A DNA stretch of 17,839 bases from JBGOUV01 sp041477815 (GCA_041477815.1 JBGOUV010000099.1:1-17839), one strand, 5' to 3'. Numbered from the stretch's first letter, positions 7,643 to 16,152 are shown. Notes: generated by a model from the sequence alone, not told the origin. A program made the numbers and translations.

Positions 7643-8052
7643 CGGGGCACGGAGCGGAACCACTGCACCTTGTCCGGACGGGCGCCGGTCAGGGGTTCGC
7701 CTTCGGCGTTCACTTCGATGGAGTGGTGGCCTCCGGACTCCACGCAGCCGATGATTTTTCCGGTGCGGCGTTCGACTCGGACCAGCCACGATTCTACGCC
7801 GTTGGCGACGTCATGCGGCTGGGTGCCGATCCAGAGGTCGCCGGCCGGCGTGATTTTCAGCGAGAAGGTCTTACCCAGATGGGTCCACTCGCCGAGGTAG
7901 CGGCCGTCGAGGTTGAAGCGCTGGATGCGGCCCCACACCCGCTTCCCCTGCCGGTAACTCAGCTCCATCCGTTCGGCCGCTTTCACCAGCGTCCAGGCCC
8001 CGCCCGCCACCTGCGCCAGCACTGCCGCACGCCTCAACTCCTTCTCGCTCAT
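7624..8052 (-). pseudogene. Chimeric frame: transposase N-terminus fused to the C-terminus of a beta-propeller (NHL-like) protein
   Basis: The frame starts at ATG 8052 with GGGGA at 8061-8065 eight bases upstream. Its first 42 or so residues (MSEKELRRAAVLAQVAGG, KAAERMELSYRQGKR) look like the N-terminal helix-turn-helix of ISNCY-type transposases (typical form MSEKE..R..VL..V..G..T..EAAERL..S.RQ.KRL). At about 7925-7935 it switches without a frame break to IQRFNLDGRYLGEWTHLG, KITPAGDLWIGTQP and GHHSIEVNAEGEPLTG, which reads as the last blades of a six-bladed NHL-like propeller related to peptidyl-hydroxyglycine lyase-type proteins. The catalytic part of the transposase and most of the propeller are missing, so a deletion probably joined the two. 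The frame ends on the TAA of the repeat at 7619-7642. A small expressed fusion is possible, but decay is more likely. The 149 bp between its stop and the amidohydrolase start hold no gene I can support. Confidence 0.65.
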
Positions 8053-8150
8053 CGCTGTTCTCCCCAATCCAACCTCCTTCGGAGGTCTTCAGATTAGGGG
8101 ACATTTCTAATGGAGCCACATGGGGACATTATCAAAAACGCGCGACATTA
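7930..8150 (-). mobile_element. Remnant of an ISNCY-like element: one end plus the transposase 5' fragment
   Basis: This stretch combines the transposase-like first 42 codons (8052 down to about 7930), its ribosome site and an upstream leader carrying repeated GGACATT motifs (8097-8150). The rest of the element is gone, replaced at about 7930 by propeller-gene sequence. The outer boundary is uncertain; the last recognisable repeat motif ends at 8150. Confidence 0.5.
8097..8150. repeat. Three spaced GACATT direct repeats at the transposon end
   Basis: GGGGACATT occurs at 8097-8105 and again at 8122-8130, 25 bp apart; a variant GCGACATTA lies at 8142-8150. The first is also framed by a 5-bp inverted repeat, ATTAG (8093-8097) and CTAAT (8107-8111). 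Iterated direct repeats next to the start of a transposase gene are a usual form for transposase-binding sites at an element end. Confidence 0.6.
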
Positions 8151-8283
8151 CCAGGCGCGCGGGTCTGGCGCCGTTAGGGGTGACGGCCGCGGTGTAAGGA
8201 CTCTTTCTCCGTCAACCTAGGTAAACGGATGTATCGTCCTTGTTGTATCATCGTGGCTAAACTATTTACGGAGACTGCGCCAA

Positions 8284-8949
8284 TTGCCGCGATCCGAGTA
8301 TGGCGTCCTGAAGCTTCGAGCCAAGGCAGGAGAAGTCGCCGCCTACCACCGCGACCAGGAGCAGCCCGGCAAGCCGCTGCATCTGCTGGTTCCGGGCGGG
8401 ATGATGGCGTTGGTGTCGCTGGCCATGATGATCTGGGTCTCCTACCTGACCTGGGCGGAGCACCGCCTGCCCGCCAGCGAGGGTCTGGTTTACATGCTGC
8501 TGCTCGCCTCAGTTTACGCGGGCAGCGTGTTCCTGTTCAGTTACGGCTATGAGCTGTATGACCTGCCGAAGGCGCTGCGACTGACCGCCCTCCTGGTTTT
8601 CGCTTCGTTCCTCGCCATCATCATCATCGCGGTACTGTTTGCCCTCTTGGGGAGCGAGAAATCCAGCTCGTCTTCCGGATCCAGGTCGGGTTCCAGCGGT
8701 TCCACTACGTCCTCCTCCGGCTGGGGGTCGCTCGATCTTCATCTCGGCGGTGGCTCCCCGGGAACGGCGGCGCCCGCGGCCGTGCCCCCGGCGCTCGTCC
8801 CCTGCCCGTACTGCGGCCGGTCCTATGTGCCGATGCAAACCGACTTGGCTTGCCCGGGTTGCGGCGCCCTGCCGTCGGCCCTTCCCCCATCCGGCCTCAA
8901 CCTGTCAACTCTACTTGCCTCCGTCCTGCGACCTGGTCGAAATTTGTGA
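8284..8949 (+). CDS. Three-helix membrane protein with Ser/Gly linker and C-terminal zinc ribbon
   Basis: The frame has no ATG or GTG upstream before a stop at 8218-8220, so it probably starts at TTG 8284, with GGAG (8270-8273) ten bases before it. The 221 residues comprise a charged N-terminus (KLRAKAGEVAAYHRDQ), three hydrophobic segments at about 35-57, 67-87 and 98-123, a Ser/Gly-rich linker at 124-148, a Pro/Ala stretch and a treble-clef/zinc-ribbon type motif, CPYC (174-177) and CPGC (190-193), with 12 residues between the pairs. The tail (201-221) is mildly hydrophobic. I do not recognise a named family. The layout fits a membrane-anchored zinc-ribbon protein of unknown role. It stands alone: divergent from the transposon remnant and convergent with the histidine kinase. 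The 214 bp after its stop (8950-9163) show nothing I can call. Confidence 0.75.
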   Translation: MPRSEYGVLKLRAKAGEVAAYHRDQEQPGKPLHLLVPGGMMALVSLAMMIWVSYLTWAEHRLPASEGLVYMLLLASVYAGSVFLFSYGYELYDLPKALRLTALLVFASFLAIIIIAVLFALLGSEKSSSSSGSRSGSSGSTTSSSGWGSLDLHLGGGSPGTAAPAAVPPALVPCPYCGRSYVPMQTDLACPGCGALPSALPPSGLNLSTLLASVLRPGRNL

Positions 8950-9163
8950 CCGGCCGGGACTACAACATCACCGCATACACCTCGCCCTGCTTCGCCGCCC
9001 GTCTCATCAACCTCGAGTGGGTGCAGCGCGGCTCCGGGGTGCATCGCATGTCTACATTTCGGAACCACCCGGCTGACAGCGGGTAGGGCGGCCCCCCGGT
9101 CGGCTATCCTCGGGAACATCACCGCTCCGAGCGGCGCCGTCATCGCCGGAGCTGCCATAACTA

Positions 9164-12100
9164 CTACCTGGACTGGGCAGCGCCGGCGTCCAGGTATTTC
9201 TCCAGCGTCTCAAACAACGTCCGCGAAGAGATCGGCTTGGAGATATAGCCGTCCATGCCGGCGACCAGGCAGCGCGCCTCGTCCCCTTTCATCGCGTGCG
9301 CGGTCAGAGCGATGATGGGCAGACGCGTGGCCGTGGTCTTCTCCTTTTCCCGAATGGCGGCGGTGGCTTCGAAGCCATCCATCTCCGGCATCTGGACGTC
9401 CATGAGCGCCAAATCAAAGGTCTGCGTTTCCAAGGCCGCCAGCGCTTCCCGCCCGTTCGCCGCCACCACCACCGTGTACCCTCGTTTCTGCAGCAGCCGA
9501 ACCGCCAAGACCTGGTTGACGCGATTGTCCTCCGCCAGCAGGATTCTCCGGCCCGCCATCGCTTGGCTCTCCCGCACCAGGTGCCGCGTGACGATGCCGG
9601 TGACCGCGGCCTCCGCAGGCTTCCTGCCCAGCACCATCACGATGGCGTCGTGCAGCTCCCGCTCCCGAATCGGCTTGGTCAGGTACCCGGCCACGCCCAG
9701 ATCCTTACACCTGGCGGCATCGCCTCGCTGGCCCGCGGAGGTCAGCATGACGATACTGGTTTCCGACAGCGTGGGATCCTCCCGCACCTGCGCAGCGAGT
9801 CCAAAGCCATCCATCTCGGGCATGTGTGCATCGGTGATGAGCAGAGGGAACGGATGTCCGGAATCCCGGCCCCGCCGTAGAGCGGCCAGCGCCCCCGCTC
9901 CCGTTTCAGCCACCGACACCTGCGCGCCCCAGGCGGAGAGCATCGCGCTCAGAATCCGGCGGTTGGTGGCGTTGTCGTCCACGATCACGATCGGGAGACC
10001 CAGCAGCGACACGACTCCGACCGGGTCCGTCGCCGGGACCCCCTGGGGAACGCCGAACCGCGCCAGGAAGTGAAAGCGGCTGCCCTGTCCGGCTGCGCTC
10101 TCCACCCAGATGCGGCCTCCCATCAGGCCCACCAGGCGGGACGATATGGTGAGGCCGAGTCCGGTGCCCCCATATTTGCGCGAGGTAGAGCCGTCCGCCT
10201 GCGAGAACGACTCGAAGATCACCTGCTGCTTGTCGAGGGCGATGCCGACCCCGGTATCCCGGACCGTGAAGTGTACCTCGATGCTCCCGGCGTCGTGGCT
10301 ACCCGCGCTCACCTGCACGATCACCTCGCCCGCCTCCGTGAATTTCAAAGCGTTGCCCACCAGGTTGTTCAGCACCTGTCGCAGACGCGTGGGATCCCCA
10401 TGCACCCTCTCCGGGACCTCCGCCTCCACCTCGCAGGCCAGCTCCAATCCTTTCTGGTGGGCCGGCACCGCGAAGGCTTGCATGACTCCCTCCAGGGCGT
10501 CACGCAGGTGAAAGTCAATTTCATCGAGCTGCAGTTTCCCTGCCTCGATTTTGGAAAAATCCAGAATGTCGCTGAGGATGGCGAGCAGGGAATCGGCGGA
10601 GGTCTTTACCAGGTCGAGGCACTGTCTCTGGTCCGGGTCGAGCTCGGTTTCCAGCACCAGCTCGGCCATTCCCAGAATGCCGTTCATGGGAGTACGGATC
10701 TCATGGCTCATGTTGGCCACGAACTCGCTCTTCAGGCGGCTGGCGGCTTCGGCCGCTTCTTTGGCTCGTTGCAAGGCTGCTTCCGCGCGCTTGCGGTTGG
10801 TGACGTCTCGAAATCCCCAGACCCTTCCGATGTTACGGCCCCTGACGCACTGCGGCTCCGAGTGGCGCTCGAACACCCTCCCGTCTTTGAACTCCAGGAC
10901 GTCGTCGCTCGCCTCATTGGGGTTGGCGTAAAGTTGATTCACCCTTTTCAGATGATCTTCAGGCGCCGCGACTTGAGTCAGCGCGTGCCGGGTGAGCTGG
11001 TGATGATCGGCGGTGGCCATTACGGAGGCCGGAATTCGCCACATTTCGGCGAACCTCCGGTTGGCGGTCACGATGCGGCCTCGCAGATCAACCACCAGCA
11101 TGCCGTCCAAAGTGGACTCCAGGGTGGTCCGGATGATTTCGGTCTGGCTCTGCACCCGGCGTCGCAGGATCACCACCCAGCCCAGGATCACCAGGACGGC
11201 GCCGGCCAGAGTTCCCAACCCCGAAAGCGCGCGATTCGGCGTCAGCCAGGGGGCCTTCCGCAGCACCACAAAGCCCTCCGGCGAGCGCAGTTGTATCCGG
11301 AAGGTGGTCGGGGCGCCCAGGGTGTCGGTTTCCACCAGACAAATGCCGGTCAGCCGAACCTGGCTTCCCTCCGGCGTCGTGGCCAGCCTGGGGTTCAGAG
11401 GCCCCTTCCACAGTCCGCTGAATACGGTTTTATCCTGGCTGATGATGAAAGCCTGTTCATTGGGGAGCGCGGACGACGCGCTCAGTCGCCCTTCCAGGCT
11501 CACCAGCGCCGAGTCGTATTGTCCGCTCAGCACCTCCTGTGCCGTAAGCGGGATGGGACGGGGCAGCGGGCCCTTCGCCACGCGCCGGCAAACTGCTTCC
11601 TGCAGCGCCGGCCGGGAGTCCACTATGCCGGGGAATCCCACTACATCCACCGTATCCCCGAGCTCCACCGGAGAGGCCTGCGGGGTCTCCACATACAGGC
11701 TGCCGGACTCATCCGAGACATAGAGGACCGGCCCGCGCATTTGCGCCGTCACCACGCCGCGCACGTGAACGCGCCGGTTGGAGGTCCCTCGGACGGTATA
11801 CCGATTAAGGAGCGCAATGGGGCGCGCCGGGGCCGCGAAGGGGTCGGCCGGAGCCGGCTCGAGAACCTGCACCTCCCGCAGGCTGGGGATGAAAAGGTTG
11901 ACCCCGATCAGTTGGTTGCGCCGGTTGAAGCGCGCCCCGCAGACCCCGCGGAGACGCACCTTAGCGTCCACCAGCCCGGCCGGCGCGACCGCCTGACCGG
12001 CGAGGTGGCCGATAATGCCACCCCCGGTGATGGCCACGCTAAGGCGCAGGGGGCGCCCGTCGGTGGGGAACACCGCCGCTCGTACGATGCCCTCCACCTC

Positions 12101-12508
12101 CACCCAACTGCCGTCCTCCGCCGTCGACGCCATGTCTTCGAACGACACCGGACGAGCCACCGGCAGGGCGGCGTCTCCGAGGACCTTCCACCGCGGGCTA
12201 TAGACGCTGGGGGCGAAGCCGGGCTGGGCGGTGATCCCCTCCAGTTCGATCCTTTGTCCGGCCCGGAGCACCGCCCCCTGGGGCGGCCAGCGGACCCAGA
12301 TGCCGCCCGTCGTGTCCTGGAGGAACACGTTGGGCGCAACCCCGTCGAAATAGGTCACTATCCCCCGCAAGCGCACGGGATAGCCCTGATTCGCCTGCTC
12401 CACGCTGAGTTTGCGGATCTGCGCCACACGGGTGAGGGTGGGCTGTCCCAACGCCGCGCCGGCACACAGCAGCCAGACCCCAAGGCGGTATTTGGCCCTA
12501 AACTGCAC
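9164..12508 (-). CDS. Hybrid sensor histidine kinase with OB-like periplasmic repeats, PAS, HisKA, HATPase and two receiver domains
   Basis: From GTG 12508 (1114 residues) the protein begins MQFRAKYRLGVWLLCAGAALGQ, a good signal peptide, so this start is preferred to a TTG at 12577 that adds 23 residues. About 390 predicted periplasmic residues follow, with recurring VRLRGIVT-, VEVEGIVR-, VHVRGVVT-type strands and FLQDTTGGI/YVSDESGSL hairpins, resembling tandem OB folds. A transmembrane helix lies at about 429-449 and a PAS-like domain at about 460-570. The kinase core has the H-box MSHEIRTP (His602), N-box GNALKF, G1 DTGVGI and G2 GGTGLGL. Two receivers follow: first with Asp845 acidic pocket, phosphoacceptor Asp893 and Lys945; second with Asp1037 and Lys1091. 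No HPt domain is present, so phosphotransfer would need a separate HPt or stop at the receivers. It is divergent from receptor 2; signal and target are unknown. Confidence 0.9.
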   Translation of the reverse strand: MQFRAKYRLGVWLLCAGAALGQPTLTRVAQIRKLSVEQANQGYPVRLRGIVTYFDGVAPNVFLQDTTGGIWVRWPPQGAVLRAGQRIELEGITAQPGFAPSVYSPRWKVLGDAALPVARPVSFEDMASTAEDGSWVEVEGIVRAAVFPTDGRPLRLSVAITGGGIIGHLAGQAVAPAGLVDAKVRLRGVCGARFNRRNQLIGVNLFIPSLREVQVLEPAPADPFAAPARPIALLNRYTVRGTSNRRVHVRGVVTAQMRGPVLYVSDESGSLYVETPQASPVELGDTVDVVGFPGIVDSRPALQEAVCRRVAKGPLPRPIPLTAQEVLSGQYDSALVSLEGRLSASSALPNEQAFIISQDKTVFSGLWKGPLNPRLATTPEGSQVRLTGICLVETDTLGAPTTFRIQLRSPEGFVVLRKAPWLTPNRALSGLGTLAGAVLVILGWVVILRRRVQSQTEIIRTTLESTLDGMLVVDLRGRIVTANRRFAEMWRIPASVMATADHHQLTRHALTQVAAPEDHLKRVNQLYANPNEASDDVLEFKDGRVFERHSEPQCVRGRNIGRVWGFRDVTNRKRAEAALQRAKEAAEAASRLKSEFVANMSHEIRTPMNGILGMAELVLETELDPDQRQCLDLVKTSADSLLAILSDILDFSKIEAGKLQLDEIDFHLRDALEGVMQAFAVPAHQKGLELACEVEAEVPERVHGDPTRLRQVLNNLVGNALKFTEAGEVIVQVSAGSHDAGSIEVHFTVRDTGVGIALDKQQVIFESFSQADGSTSRKYGGTGLGLTISSRLVGLMGGRIWVESAAGQGSRFHFLARFGVPQGVPATDPVGVVSLLGLPIVIVDDNATNRRILSAMLSAWGAQVSVAETGAGALAALRRGRDSGHPFPLLITDAHMPEMDGFGLAAQVREDPTLSETSIVMLTSAGQRGDAARCKDLGVAGYLTKPIRERELHDAIVMVLGRKPAEAAVTGIVTRHLVRESQAMAGRRILLAEDNRVNQVLAVRLLQKRGYTVVVAANGREALAALETQTFDLALMDVQMPEMDGFEATAAIREKEKTTATRLPIIALTAHAMKGDEARCLVAGMDGYISKPISSRTLFETLEKYLDAGAAQSR

Positions 12509-12547
12509 ACCTTTCTTATCGGTGGAGACGCCGGGGGCGACCGGAAT

Positions 12548-12577
12548 TAATCTTACGATTTCGTCATCCCGGCCCAA
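12548..12577 (-). promoter_or_regulatory. Weak candidate promoter for the histidine kinase
   Basis: On the minus strand TTGGGC (12577-12572), a 16-bp spacer and TAAGAT form a poor sigma70-like arrangement. If real, the transcript begins around 12548, inside the longer kinase reading frame, which would rule out the TTG start at 12577 and support GTG 12508. Confidence 0.25.
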
Positions 12578-12584
12578 ACAGGCG

Positions 12585-12614
12585 TTGACAGCGGCCGACC
12601 TCCGGGTTTAGACT
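12585..12614 (+). promoter_or_regulatory. Sigma70-like promoter for receptor 2 (TTGACA, 18 bp, TAGACT)
   Basis: TTGACA at 12585-12590 is a perfect -35; TAGACT at 12609-12614 matches 4 of 6 -10 positions with an 18-bp spacer. Transcription would start near 12621, giving a leader of about 30 nt before ATG 12650. An imperfect inverted repeat (GTTGACAGC at 12584-12592 and GCGGTCAAC at 12615-12623, one mismatch) brackets the promoter and could be an operator. Confidence 0.55.
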
Positions 12615-12649
12615 GCGGTCAACATTACAGTCGGACAAGGGGGTATAGC

Positions 12650-15600
12650 ATGCGAAGACTGGATTTGTGGTGGTGTTTGGTTGCGGCCGCGGTCTGGGGG
12701 CAAACCTACACGGCTTCCGTGCGCGGAACCGTAACTGACTCCTCGCAGGCGGCGGTTCCTAATGCCCGAATTACGGCTACAGATGTCGACCGCAACGTGG
12801 CCTACGCGACCACTTCCGATACGTCGGGCCGGTACATATTCCCGGCGTTGCCGCCCGCCCAGTACCTGGTGAGCGTGGAGGCGCCGGGGTTCCGCAAAAC
12901 CACGCGGCCTGCTTTCCGGCTCGAAGTGCAGCAGCAGGCGACCGTCGACGTCGAGCTCACGGTCGGTGACGTGACGACGGTTGTGGAGGTGGCGGCCTCT
13001 GCGACGCTGTTGAACACCACCTCACCGGCCCTCGGGCAGGTGGTCGAAAGCCGCTTCCTGATGACCGCGCCGCTCAGCACCCGCAACCCGCTCAGCTTGA
13101 TCATGCTGGCGCCGGGCATTGTCTCCACCGGCTCGGGCACCAACTTTGTCTCCAGCGGGGTCCGCAACAACGCTTCGGAAGTGCTGATGGACGGCGCCCC
13201 GCTCACCGGCATCGAGCAAAACGGCGGCGTCACCGACGTGAAGTACACCCCCACGGTGGACGTGATTGAAGAGTTCAAGATTCAGACGAACTTCTTCAGC
13301 TCCGAGTTCGGCAACTCCGGCGGCACGGTCATCAACATGGTCTCCAAGAGCGGCACCAACGAGATCCACGGCGTCGGCTATTACTTCCGCCGGGACAACG
13401 CGGTAAACGCCAACAACTGGTTCTCCAACGCCCGGGGCGGGACGCTGCCCGACTCGACGCGGGATAACTATGGAGGCACCATCGGAGGGCCGGTGTACCT
13501 TCCCAAGCTCTACAACGGGAAGAACCGGACCTTCTTCTTTGCCGACTACGACCGCGTGCAGGCGTCGAGCGCCACTACCGCCCTGGGCAGCGTTCCCACA
13601 GCCCAGCAACTGGGCGGCGACTTCTCCGACACGCGCCTGAATAATGGCGCTCTGGTTCCCCTCTTCGATCCGTACAGCACGTTCACGGACGCGAACGGAA
13701 CCGTGCTCCGGAATCCTCTGGCCGGGAACCTCGTTCCTCTCTCTCGCCAGGACCCCATCGCCAGAAACTTCCTCAAGTACTTCCCGGCGCCCAATCAGCC
13801 GGGCGACCGCTTCACCCGGAACAACAACTGGTACGCCGAAGGCAGCAATTTGAGCGCCGGTAACAAGATTGACGGCAAAGTGGACCACAATGTCTCCGAG
13901 AAGCAGCGCTTCACCGCCCGTTACGGCGTGGATTGGGGCTGGAGCACGCCCGCCAATCTGACCGGGAATATCTCGCACAACGCCAACCCCGGCTACAGCC
14001 GTTCCCAGAACTTCGCCATCGACTATACCCGCACCCATAGCCCCACCACGATCATCAACGCGCGCGCCGGCGTCCTGCGCGTAAAATCGATCCGCGACCC
14101 GCTCAGCACCGGCTTCGACGCCACCACGCTGGGCCTTCCCAAGTCCATGATAGATGCGACCGGGGTGATGGCGTTCCCCTCGTTTTCGGCCCAGTACCGC
14201 GCCATGGGCGCGGGCGGGTACGCAATTATCCATCGCTACGAGGACGTGTACCAATACATGGGCGCGATCACCAAGATTCAGGGCGGTCACACCATCAAGA
14301 CCGGCGCCGAGTTTCGCAAGCTGCACTTGAACTACTTCCAGCCGAACACGCCGAACGGCTCCTTCACCTTCACCCGCGGCGTCACCTCGCAGAACCCGAC
14401 AATTTCCACTTCCACCCAAGGGGACGGCCTCGCCTCGGCGCTGCTCGGCTGGGGCAGCGGTGGAGTGGTGTCGATCGACTACCCTACCTGCCAGTCGGCA
14501 GGCTATTTCGGGACCTACGTCAACGACGACTGGAGAGTCACCCGCAGGCTGACGCTGAATCTGGGCCTCCGCTACGACTTCGATATTCCCCGCACCGATC
14601 GATTCGACCGCATCAACTGGTTGGATCTGGGCGCGCCCTCTCCGATCGCCGACGTACCGGCGGTGAAGGCGGTCTTTCCCAACATGAAAGGCCTGATGCG
14701 GTTCGCCGACGACAGCAACCGTACCCCCTACGACGGCGACTACAACAATGTGCAACCCCGCTTCGGGTTCGCCTATGCCCTGGACAGCAAGACGTCCCTC
14801 CGCGCCGCCTACGGCCTGTTCTACGTGGTTTCGCGCCACACCGTGAAGGGCGAGGTTGGTACGGCGTTCGGCTTTACCGATTCCTCCATTCCGTGGACCC
14901 TCGACAGCGGCCTCACCCGGTACGCCACGTTTTCCAATCCCTGGCCGGCGGGCCTGACCTTTCCGCCGGGCCGGAATCCGGCGGCCTTCCTCGGTATGGG
15001 AGCCGGCTCCCCTCTTCCCAAGGACGACAACCCGCAGTATCAGCAGTGGAGCTTCTCGATCCAGCGCGAGGTCCCCGGTCGCGGTGTGGTGGAGGTGAAC
15101 TACGCCGGGACCAAGGGCACGCACCTGTATTTCGGCTCCGGGGACATTGTGTCGCAGCTCAACACCCTCGACCCCATCTACTGGAACCTGGGCCGGGGAA
15201 CCTCCGGCACGGGTCTGAACGCGTCGGTGCCGAACCCCTTCTTCGGCGTCATCACCAACCCCACGGTCACCAACTACAACCGGTCGACCATCCAGTTGAA
15301 TCGTTTGCTCCGGCCCTTCCCGGAGTACAGCAGCGCGGGCGGCTACCGGGCCTCCCGAAACATCGGCAACTCCATCTATCACGCCTTGCAGATCAAGTAT
15401 GAGAAGCGGTTCTCGCACGGGCTGAGCATGCTCTCCCACTACACCATCTCCAAGATGATCAGCGACTCCGACTCCTCCGGCACCGATGTAGACTGGCTCG
15501 CCGGCGGGTCGAGCGTCCAGGACCTCAAGAACCTCCGTAACGAGCGGTCTCTCGCGGTCTTTGACAGACCGCAGCGGCTGGTGGTCAGCCTCGACTACCA

Positions 15601-16114
15601 GTTGCCGGTGGGCCGGGGCCGGGCTTTTGGGAAGAGCCTGAACCGGATCGTGGACGCCGTGATTGGCGGGTGGGAGATGATGGGCACACTTACGGCCAGT
15701 TCCGGCTCGCCGCTGGGGATCACCCAGTCGGCCAGCAACCTGTGGCAGGGCAACCAGCGGCCCAACCTGGTCGGCGACCCCAGCCGGCCGGGATCGCCCC
15801 GCGACAAGCTCAACAACTATTTCAACGTGGACGCGTTCCAGTCCGTGGGGCCCGACCTCATGGGCTCCACGCCGCGGTTCCTGCCCAGCTATCGCGGGCC
15901 GTCGCTCATCAACGAAGACGTGACCCTGATGAAGAACTTCGCCATCCAGGAAAGGAAGTCCGTGCAATTGCGGCTGGAGGCCTACAGCGCCACCAATAGC
16001 CCGCAGTGGAACAACCCCGGCGCCGGCTTCGCCCCCGGCAGCAGCAGCTTCGGCCAAATCAGCAGCGCCGGCGGCAACCGCACCATTCAGATCGCCGCCA
16101 AGTTCTACTACTAG
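12650..16114 (+). CDS. Giant TonB-dependent receptor-like outer-membrane protein with carboxypeptidase-regulatory-like domain (receptor 2)
   Basis: The start is supported by AAGGGGG at 12637-12643, six bases upstream. The 1154 residues begin with a signal peptide (1-18, MRRLDLWWCLVAAAVWGQ) and a carboxypeptidase-regulatory-like domain at about 22-100 (VRGTVTDSSQAAVPNARIT, TSGRYIFPALPPAQYLV, APGFRK). The plug-like region contains FGNSGGTVINMVSKSGTNEI near residue 220. A long barrel-like remainder follows, with Arg/Tyr/Asn-rich strands such as LTLNLGLRYDFD, and ends in AAKFYY, an aromatic terminus suited to barrel insertion. It is a distant paralogue of receptor 1 (same domain order; similar landmark segments such as YFQDDWKATNKLTLNLGVRW and YVNDDWRVTRRLTLNLGLRY). 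Cargo is unknown. It shares its upstream region with a divergent hybrid histidine kinase, suggesting linked control (inference). Confidence 0.88.
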   Translation: MRRLDLWWCLVAAAVWGQTYTASVRGTVTDSSQAAVPNARITATDVDRNVAYATTSDTSGRYIFPALPPAQYLVSVEAPGFRKTTRPAFRLEVQQQATVDVELTVGDVTTVVEVAASATLLNTTSPALGQVVESRFLMTAPLSTRNPLSLIMLAPGIVSTGSGTNFVSSGVRNNASEVLMDGAPLTGIEQNGGVTDVKYTPTVDVIEEFKIQTNFFSSEFGNSGGTVINMVSKSGTNEIHGVGYYFRRDNAVNANNWFSNARGGTLPDSTRDNYGGTIGGPVYLPKLYNGKNRTFFFADYDRVQASSATTALGSVPTAQQLGGDFSDTRLNNGALVPLFDPYSTFTDANGTVLRNPLAGNLVPLSRQDPIARNFLKYFPAPNQPGDRFTRNNNWYAEGSNLSAGNKIDGKVDHNVSEKQRFTARYGVDWGWSTPANLTGNISHNANPGYSRSQNFAIDYTRTHSPTTIINARAGVLRVKSIRDPLSTGFDATTLGLPKSMIDATGVMAFPSFSAQYRAMGAGGYAIIHRYEDVYQYMGAITKIQGGHTIKTGAEFRKLHLNYFQPNTPNGSFTFTRGVTSQNPTISTSTQGDGLASALLGWGSGGVVSIDYPTCQSAGYFGTYVNDDWRVTRRLTLNLGLRYDFDIPRTDRFDRINWLDLGAPSPIADVPAVKAVFPNMKGLMRFADDSNRTPYDGDYNNVQPRFGFAYALDSKTSLRAAYGLFYVVSRHTVKGEVGTAFGFTDSSIPWTLDSGLTRYATFSNPWPAGLTFPPGRNPAAFLGMGAGSPLPKDDNPQYQQWSFSIQREVPGRGVVEVNYAGTKGTHLYFGSGDIVSQLNTLDPIYWNLGRGTSGTGLNASVPNPFFGVITNPTVTNYNRSTIQLNRLLRPFPEYSSAGGYRASRNIGNSIYHALQIKYEKRFSHGLSMLSHYTISKMISDSDSSGTDVDWLAGGSSVQDLKNLRNERSLAVFDRPQRLVVSLDYQLPVGRGRAFGKSLNRIVDAVIGGWEMMGTLTASSGSPLGITQSASNLWQGNQRPNLVGDPSRPGSPRDKLNNYFNVDAFQSVGPDLMGSTPRFLPSYRGPSLINEDVTLMKNFAIQERKSVQLRLEAYSATNSPQWNNPGAGFAPGSSSFGQISSAGGNRTIQIAAKFYY

Positions 16115-16123
16115 GCTATGCCG

Positions 16124-16152
16124 CGGCTCGCCAGTCCCCGGCCGGCGAGCCG
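16124..16152. terminator. Hairpin after receptor 2, possible terminator
   Basis: CGGCTCGCC (16124-16132) and GGCGAGCCG (16144-16152) are exact reverse complements with an 11-nt loop, beginning nine bases after the receptor stop. No T-run follows. It lies between the convergent receptor 2 and lgt genes. The rest of 16153-16304 shows no gene or repeat I can support. Confidence 0.45.

Noticed and set aside
8950..9163. Possible small gene between the zinc-ribbon protein and the kinase
   Set aside because: Short frames exist on both strands, but none has a ribosome site or recognisable sequence; no strong hairpin was seen either.
10070..12550. Open frame of about 826 codons on the plus strand, opposite the histidine kinase
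   Set aside because: The minus strand has all kinase and receiver motifs; the plus frame is a His/Arg/Gln-rich shadow.
12509..12577. Alternative TTG start at 12577 for the histidine kinase
   Set aside because: It would bury the signal peptide 23 residues in; GTG 12508 starts exactly at a good signal sequence.
13022..16057. Open frame of about 1010 codons on the minus strand, opposite receptor 2
   Set aside because: It is a GC-bias shadow: no family-like motifs, Arg/Val/Gly-rich composition, whereas the plus strand encodes a clear receptor with signal peptide, plug and barrel end.
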